Assembly: GCA_005893165.1 (NCBI GenBank)
Contig: VBOR01000059.1
Location: forward strand, 1-36,991
Direction: 5' to 3'
DNA: 36,991 nucleotides
Origin: Candidatus Eiseniibacteriota bacterium
GTDB lineage: Bacteria; Eisenbacteria; RBG-16-71-46; SZUA-252
How positions within the stretch are numbered: position 1 is the first letter of the stretch; each line of letters begins with the position of its first letter. Made by a program: the position numbers and the translations under genes. The notes below the pieces were generated by a model. The model was not told the DNA's origin and made no database searches. It worked only from the letters and a program-made list of their open reading frames with translations. Shown here in pieces: positions 33,199-36,991 of this stretch.

Positions 33199-35160
33199 AT
33201 GAGCGAGCTCGGACGTCTCTCGCTCCTCCTCGGTTTCGCCTGCTCCCTCTTCGCCGTGGGAAGCATCGCGTGGGGACTCCGCACCGGCCTCTCGGGGCCG
33301 CTCCGCGGAGGACGGCGCGCGGTGTGGGCCGTCTGCGGGCTGACCGTGCTCGCGGTCATCCTTCTCGAGCGCGCGCTCCTCGCCCGCGACATGAGCTACC
33401 GCTACGTCGCGGAGCACACGAGCAAGGACCTGCCGCTCCACTACGCCTTCACGTCCCTCTGGGCGGGGCAGGAGGGCTCCCTCCTCCTCTGGCTTCTCAT
33501 CCTGAGCGCCTACGGGTCGGCGTTTCTCTTCGCCTATAGAAAGCGGCTCGATCCCTTCTACGACGCGGTCGCGATGGTGATCGCCGCAGTGATGGTCTTC
33601 TTCACGGGGCTCTTGAGCTTCGTGTCCTCGCCGTTCCGGATCCTCGCCACGCCTCCGCCGGACGGCATGGGGCTGAATCCGCTGCTGCAAGATCCCGGCA
33701 TGATGATCCACCCGCCCATCCTCTACACCGGCTACGTGGGGTTCGTGGTTCCCTTCGCGTTCGCGATGGCGGTCCTGCTCCTGAACCGTTCGGGCACGCG
33801 ATGGATCGAGGAGGTGCGCCGGTGGACGCTCTTCTGCTGGGGATTCCTCGGCGTGGGGATCCTCCTCGGCGCCCGCTGGGCCTACATCGAGCTGGGCTGG
33901 GGCGGCTACTGGGGCTGGGACCCGGTCGAGAACGCCTCGCTCATGCCGTGGCTCGTCGGGACGGGGTTTCTGCACTCGGTCATGATCGAGCAGCGGCGCG
34001 GGATGCTGAAGACATGGAACATCACGCTCATCGCGCTCACCTTCTTGCTGAGCATGTTCGGCACGTTCCTCACGCGCTCCGGCGTGCTCACCTCGGTCCA
34101 CTCCTTCGCGGAGTCGAACATCGGGCCCTGGTTCCTGGGCTTCATCCTGATCGCCGCGACCGCGGCGACGGCGCTCATCCTCTACCGCAAGGCGCTCCTC
34201 GAGAGCGAGAACCGGATGGATGCCATCGTCTCGCGCGAGGGATCCTTCCTCTTCAACAACGTGCTCTTCGTCGCGCTCACCTTCGCCACGTTTCTGGGCA
34301 CGACGTTTCCCGTGCTGAGCGAGGCGGTGACGGGGACGAAGATCTCGGTCTCGGCCCCCTTCTTCAACCGCGTGAACGTGCCCATCGCGCTGACGCTGCT
34401 CCTGCTCACGGGCGCGGGGCCGGTGCTCTCCTGGAAGCGCGTCACCGCCTCCGTGCTGAAGAGGAATTTCATGCTGCCCGCGTTCCTCGGCGTGATCGCG
34501 GTGCTGGTGGCGCTGCCCTTCGGAGCGACGGGGGTCTACCCGCTGGTCTGCATCTTCGGCGCCGCGTTCGTCATCACCACGATCGTCATGGAGTTCGCGC
34601 GCGGCATCCAGGCGCGGAAGAGCGCCGAGACGGGGGCGCTCCCGGGGCAGGTGGTGAGCCTGGTCCAGAAGAACAAGCGGCGCTACGGCGGCTACATCGT
34701 GCACGCGGGGATGGTGGTGATCTTCCTCGGGGTCCTCGGCTCCTCGGTGTTCCAGAAGGAGGCGCACGGACCCCTGCGCAACGGTGAGTCGCTGAAGCTC
34801 GGCCCCTACGCGCTCACGCTCCGCGGCGTGACCGACCACCAGAGGCAGAACGCCTCGCTCACGACCGCCATCGTGGACGTGCAGCGCGACGGCAAGTTCG
34901 TCGCCACGGAGCATCCCTCGAAGGCCTTCTACTCGAAATCGCAGCAGCCCATGACCGAGGTGGCCCTGCACACGACGCCGATGGAGGACCTCTACCTGAT
35001 CCTGGGAGGCGTGAACGAGGACGGCTCGGCTTCGATCCAGGCCTACATCAACCCGCTCGTGAGCTTCGTCTGGGTGGGCGGCCTCATCATGGTCTTCGGC
35101 ACGCTCATCGCGCTGAGCGATCGGATGCGGCTCCGCCGCGAGGAGAAGCCGGTCCCGTGA
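33199..35160 (+). CDS. ccmF: Cytochrome c heme lyase subunit CcmF
   Basis: 653 residues from ATG 33199, preceded by GGAGG eight bases upstream; the frame back to 33046 runs inside ccmE and is rejected. CcmF ligates heme to the CxxCH sites of apocytochromes. It has about 15 membrane segments, HPPILYTGYVGFVVPFAF, and the tryptophan-rich WWD heme-handling domain WAYIELGWGGYWGWDPVENA followed by MPWLVGTGFLHSVMI. TRSGVLTSVHSFA and SWKRVT are further family blocks. The last 100 residues form a periplasmic domain. The gene ends with a four-base overlap into ccmH. Confidence 0.95.
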   Translation: MSELGRLSLLLGFACSLFAVGSIAWGLRTGLSGPLRGGRRAVWAVCGLTVLAVILLERALLARDMSYRYVAEHTSKDLPLHYAFTSLWAGQEGSLLLWLLILSAYGSAFLFAYRKRLDPFYDAVAMVIAAVMVFFTGLLSFVSSPFRILATPPPDGMGLNPLLQDPGMMIHPPILYTGYVGFVVPFAFAMAVLLLNRSGTRWIEEVRRWTLFCWGFLGVGILLGARWAYIELGWGGYWGWDPVENASLMPWLVGTGFLHSVMIEQRRGMLKTWNITLIALTFLLSMFGTFLTRSGVLTSVHSFAESNIGPWFLGFILIAATAATALILYRKALLESENRMDAIVSREGSFLFNNVLFVALTFATFLGTTFPVLSEAVTGTKISVSAPFFNRVNVPIALTLLLLTGAGPVLSWKRVTASVLKRNFMLPAFLGVIAVLVALPFGATGVYPLVCIFGAAFVITTIVMEFARGIQARKSAETGALPGQVVSLVQKNKRRYGGYIVHAGMVVIFLGVLGSSVFQKEAHGPLRNGESLKLGPYALTLRGVTDHQRQNASLTTAIVDVQRDGKFVATEHPSKAFYSKSQQPMTEVALHTTPMEDLYLILGGVNEDGSASIQAYINPLVSFVWVGGLIMVFGTLIALSDRMRLRREEKPVP

Positions 35161-35696
35161 GGTTCCTCCCCGCTCCGCTCGCGTTCCTCGTGTTGATTTC
35201 GGCGCTGCTCGCCGGTTCGGCCCCGCTTCTGGCCAAGGAGAAGGACCCCGCGCAGGAGATCACGAGCCAGCTCATCTGCCCCTGCAGCTGTGGCGAGGTG
35301 GTGAGCGGGTGCATCTGCGAAACCGGAATGTCGATGAAGGCGGCCGTCGAGAACGGGATCAAGGCGGGGAAGAGCAAGCAGGAGATCATCGGCGCCCTCG
35401 TGTCCCAGTACGGCGAGGTCATCCGCGGCGCGCCGAAGCCCGAAGGATTCAACCTGATCGTCTGGATCGCACCCTTCGCGGCAACGCTCCTGGGGTTTGC
35501 CATCGCCTGGCTCGTTCTGAGGCGCATGGTGAGGCGCCGGAGTGAGCTGGCCACGGCCGCCGCGGGCGCCGGATCGCCCGCCGCGCGCGGGACCATGCCG
35601 TTCCCGGCAGTGCGCGGGCTGGAAGAAGATCTGGATGCGCTCCGTGCGCGGGCGGAGAAGGAGCTCCGGCAGATGAAGCAGGGAAGGGAAGCTTGA
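35157..35696 (+). CDS. ccmH: CcmH-like thioredoxin-type heme ligation protein with unusual Cys motif
   Basis: 179 residues, GTG start inside the ccmF stop (GTGA), with AGGAGAAG nearby. A signal peptide or anchor (LAFLVLISALLAGSAPLLA) is followed by the CcmH/CycL domain: ITSQLICPCSCGEVVSGC, VENGIKAGKSKQEIIGALVS and QYGEVIRGAPKPEGFN, then a membrane segment (LIVWIAPFAATLLGFAIAWL). The usual LRCxxCQ is replaced by C41-P-C43-S-C45 plus C52 and C54. CcmH keeps apocytochrome Cys residues reduced, so the changed spacing is notable. A charged helical tail (LEEDLDALRARAEKELRQM) follows. Confidence 0.85.
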   Translation: MRFLPAPLAFLVLISALLAGSAPLLAKEKDPAQEITSQLICPCSCGEVVSGCICETGMSMKAAVENGIKAGKSKQEIIGALVSQYGEVIRGAPKPEGFNLIVWIAPFAATLLGFAIAWLVLRRMVRRRSELATAAAGAGSPAARGTMPFPAVRGLEEDLDALRARAEKELRQMKQGREA

Positions 35697-36079
35697 TCCT
35701 TCTCGTCGCGCAAATCCTCCTCATCGCGGGCGTGGTCTGGTTCGTGGTCTCCCCCATCATCCTTCGCCGCGGCGAGCGCGCCTGGTCGGAATCGCGCGGC
35801 GAGGCGCTTCGCCGCTCGATCGGAGAGCGCAAGACGCGGCTCTATTCCGAGATCGTGGAGCTGGATTTCGACCGCGACTCGGGAAAGATCTCCCGGGAGG
35901 ATCACGAGCGCATGCGGAACGAAGCCATGAACGAAGTGCTTCTCGTGCTGAAGGAGGAGGAGTCGCTCGGGGGGGCGCGGCCCAGGCCCACGGTGGTCGA
36001 AGGGGGCGATTCGGTGGAGCGGATGATCGAGGAGTACAAGCGCTCGCGCCGGAGAGACCCCGGAGCGCTCAAGCCATGA
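35693..36079 (+). CDS. CcmI-like membrane-anchored protein
   Basis: 128 residues, TTG start overlapping the ccmH stop (TTGA). One membrane segment (LLVAQILLIAGVVWFVVSPI) is followed by a charged region with ELDFDRDSGKISREDHERM, close to the ExEFDxxxGKLxxxDY motif of the N-terminal part of CcmI-type proteins, and then a coiled helical end (VERMIEEYKRSRRRD). CcmI presents apocytochrome c to the heme lyase. The TPR domain of full-length CcmI is missing, so this is the short form or only a scaffold. It ends in an ATGA overlap with the next gene. Confidence 0.75.
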   Translation: MILLVAQILLIAGVVWFVVSPIILRRGERAWSESRGEALRRSIGERKTRLYSEIVELDFDRDSGKISREDHERMRNEAMNEVLLVLKEEESLGGARPRPTVVEGGDSVERMIEEYKRSRRRDPGALKP

Positions 36080-36991
36080 AGCCCGGCATCGGGATCGCCT
36101 GCGCGCTTCTCGTGCTGGGGCTCTCGAGCACCGCGTCGGCGCTCACGATCCGGGGCGCCGTCATGAAGGGAGAGCCCGGAGCTCCCGTCGCGGGACTGAC
36201 CGTCCAGCTCCATCTCGTGCGAGGCGAGGAGGAGCTCAAGGGAGAGACGTCGGTCACGAACGCCCGCGGCGAGTACCAGTTCGCGGGGCTCAAGAAAGAT
36301 CCCGCCCTCTCCTACTACGTCTCGACCGAATACGAGAACGCCTTCTACACCGAGGGTCCGTTCCAGGGCGACCGGACCGCGGACGTGAACCATAGCTTCA
36401 CCGTCTACGACGTCGGGCGCGACATCTCCTCGGTCCAGGTGAAGAACCACCACATCATCCTCGAGCGGAAACCGGACGGCTTTCACGTCACCGAGATCTT
36501 GATCTTCGAGAACCGGGGAAAGACCGCGTATCTCGGCACGGGTCCGGACCACGCGGAGAACGCGGGCGCGCGGCTGGGGTTGCCTGCTTCCATCCAGGGA
36601 TTTCAGCCCGGCATGGGCGGAGATCCCCAGACCACGCGCCTGCGCGGGCGCGAGCTCTCGAGCGAGCGTCCCATTCCCCCGGGCGTTCGTCCCTTCAGCT
36701 TCACGTACCGCATCCCGTTCTCGGGGCGCGTCGATCTCAGCCATCGCCTCTATTTCCCCACGGCATCCTTCGTGGTGCTTCTCGACGATCCCAAGCTCCA
36801 GCTGGAATCGAAAGGGCTCGAGTTCGCGGGCATGCGCGACCAGGGGGGGAAGCAGTACGCGGTCTACAGCGGCCAGAGCTTCGGCGTGGGACAGGAGATC
36901 CCGATGCGGATCGGAGGCGCCGGCTTCTGGTCCAACCCCAAGGTGTATCCCTGGCTGGCGGCGCCGTTCCTCATCGCGGGGGCGCTGTGGT
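36076..36991 (+). CDS. Secreted carboxypeptidase-regulatory-like protein, 3' end outside window
   Basis: The ATG overlaps the ccmI-like stop and the frame is open to the end of the window (305 residues seen). A signal peptide (ACALLVLGLSSTASA) is followed by a carboxypeptidase-regulatory-like Ig-type domain: TIRGAVMKGEPGAPVAGLTV, ARGEYQFAGLKKDPALSYYV. A second beta-rich region starts near FHVTEILIFENRGKTAYLG, and a hydrophobic segment (YPWLAAPFLIAGALW) begins at the cut end, likely a membrane anchor. It belongs to the ccm operon by coupling and may be an accessory factor for cytochrome assembly; function is unknown. Confidence 0.75.
   Translation, partial: MKPGIGIACALLVLGLSSTASALTIRGAVMKGEPGAPVAGLTVQLHLVRGEEELKGETSVTNARGEYQFAGLKKDPALSYYVSTEYENAFYTEGPFQGDRTADVNHSFTVYDVGRDISSVQVKNHHIILERKPDGFHVTEILIFENRGKTAYLGTGPDHAENAGARLGLPASIQGFQPGMGGDPQTTRLRGRELSSERPIPPGVRPFSFTYRIPFSGRVDLSHRLYFPTASFVVLLDDPKLQLESKGLEFAGMRDQGGKQYAVYSGQSFGVGQEIPMRIGGAGFWSNPKVYPWLAAPFLIAGALW

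Noticed and set aside
33127..34971. Long open frame of 614 codons on the minus strand opposite ccmF
   Set aside because: It is an antisense shadow in GC-rich DNA: composition is Arg/Glu/His-rich without any fold motif, and ccmF on the plus strand is certain.

Overview
The window is a GC-rich, densely packed stretch of bacterial chromosome with no tRNA, rRNA, CRISPR array, insertion sequence or phage gene that I could see. Genes overlap by 1-4 bases in many places (ATGA, GTGA, TTGA junctions). The gene set (class II ribonucleotide reductase, glyoxylate shunt, CcmE of the CxxxY type, a membrane cluster related to DUF6754) suggests an uncultivated environmental bacterium, perhaps near Candidatus Eisenbacteria or neighbouring phyla. 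That placement is inference from gene content only.

Layout. 1-1123: two tandem, related outer-membrane beta-barrel-like proteins, the first cut by the window edge. 1125-3711 (minus): a VWA protein and its MoxR/ChlI-type AAA+ ATPase partner, the latter interrupted by an in-frame TAG. 3867-5740: an Lrp/AsnC regulator overlapping lysine 6-aminotransferase (lat). 5721-6944 (minus): an MFS exporter. 6988-12421: acyl-CoA dehydrogenase, a secreted protein, a peroxiredoxin with a histone-like basic tail, and three damaged genes (3-methyladenine glycosylase, AhpC-type peroxiredoxin, pyruvate kinase), each lacking roughly 150-200 bp. 12481-13265: A-type Fe-S carrier and Rieske ferredoxin. 13305-16273 (minus): a four-gene membrane operon of unknown function. 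16406-17278: membrane protein with a Pro/Ala-rich tail. 17359-20169 (minus): nrdJ with a well-spaced pair of NrdR-like boxes upstream. 20547-25139: ArsR-like regulator, acs, and a two-domain secreted amidohydrolase. 25120-27566 (minus): ScfR/RamB-type regulator plus a coupled secreted protein. 27685-30758: divergent aceB-aceA. 30788-31912 (minus): serine hydrolase. 31976-32656: rhomboid protease. 32772 to the end: cytochrome c maturation operon ccmE-ccmF-ccmH-ccmI-like plus a secreted protein that runs off the window.

How it works together. The 21-31 kb section is an acetate/acetyl-CoA module: Acs makes acetyl-CoA, AceA and AceB run the glyoxylate bypass, and an acyl-CoA-sensing type regulator is divergent from them, with a perfect inverted repeat between the two promoters. 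The ccm section builds c-type cytochromes. Several genes appear to be transcribed as leaderless mRNAs, with a -10 box five to seven bases before the start codon.

The most notable items are the four-gene membrane operon, the histone-tailed peroxiredoxin, the cluster of three similar-sized deletions, the amber codon in the ATPase gene, the NrdR box pair and the operator between scfR-like and aceB. All family calls come from reading motifs by eye; no database search was run.
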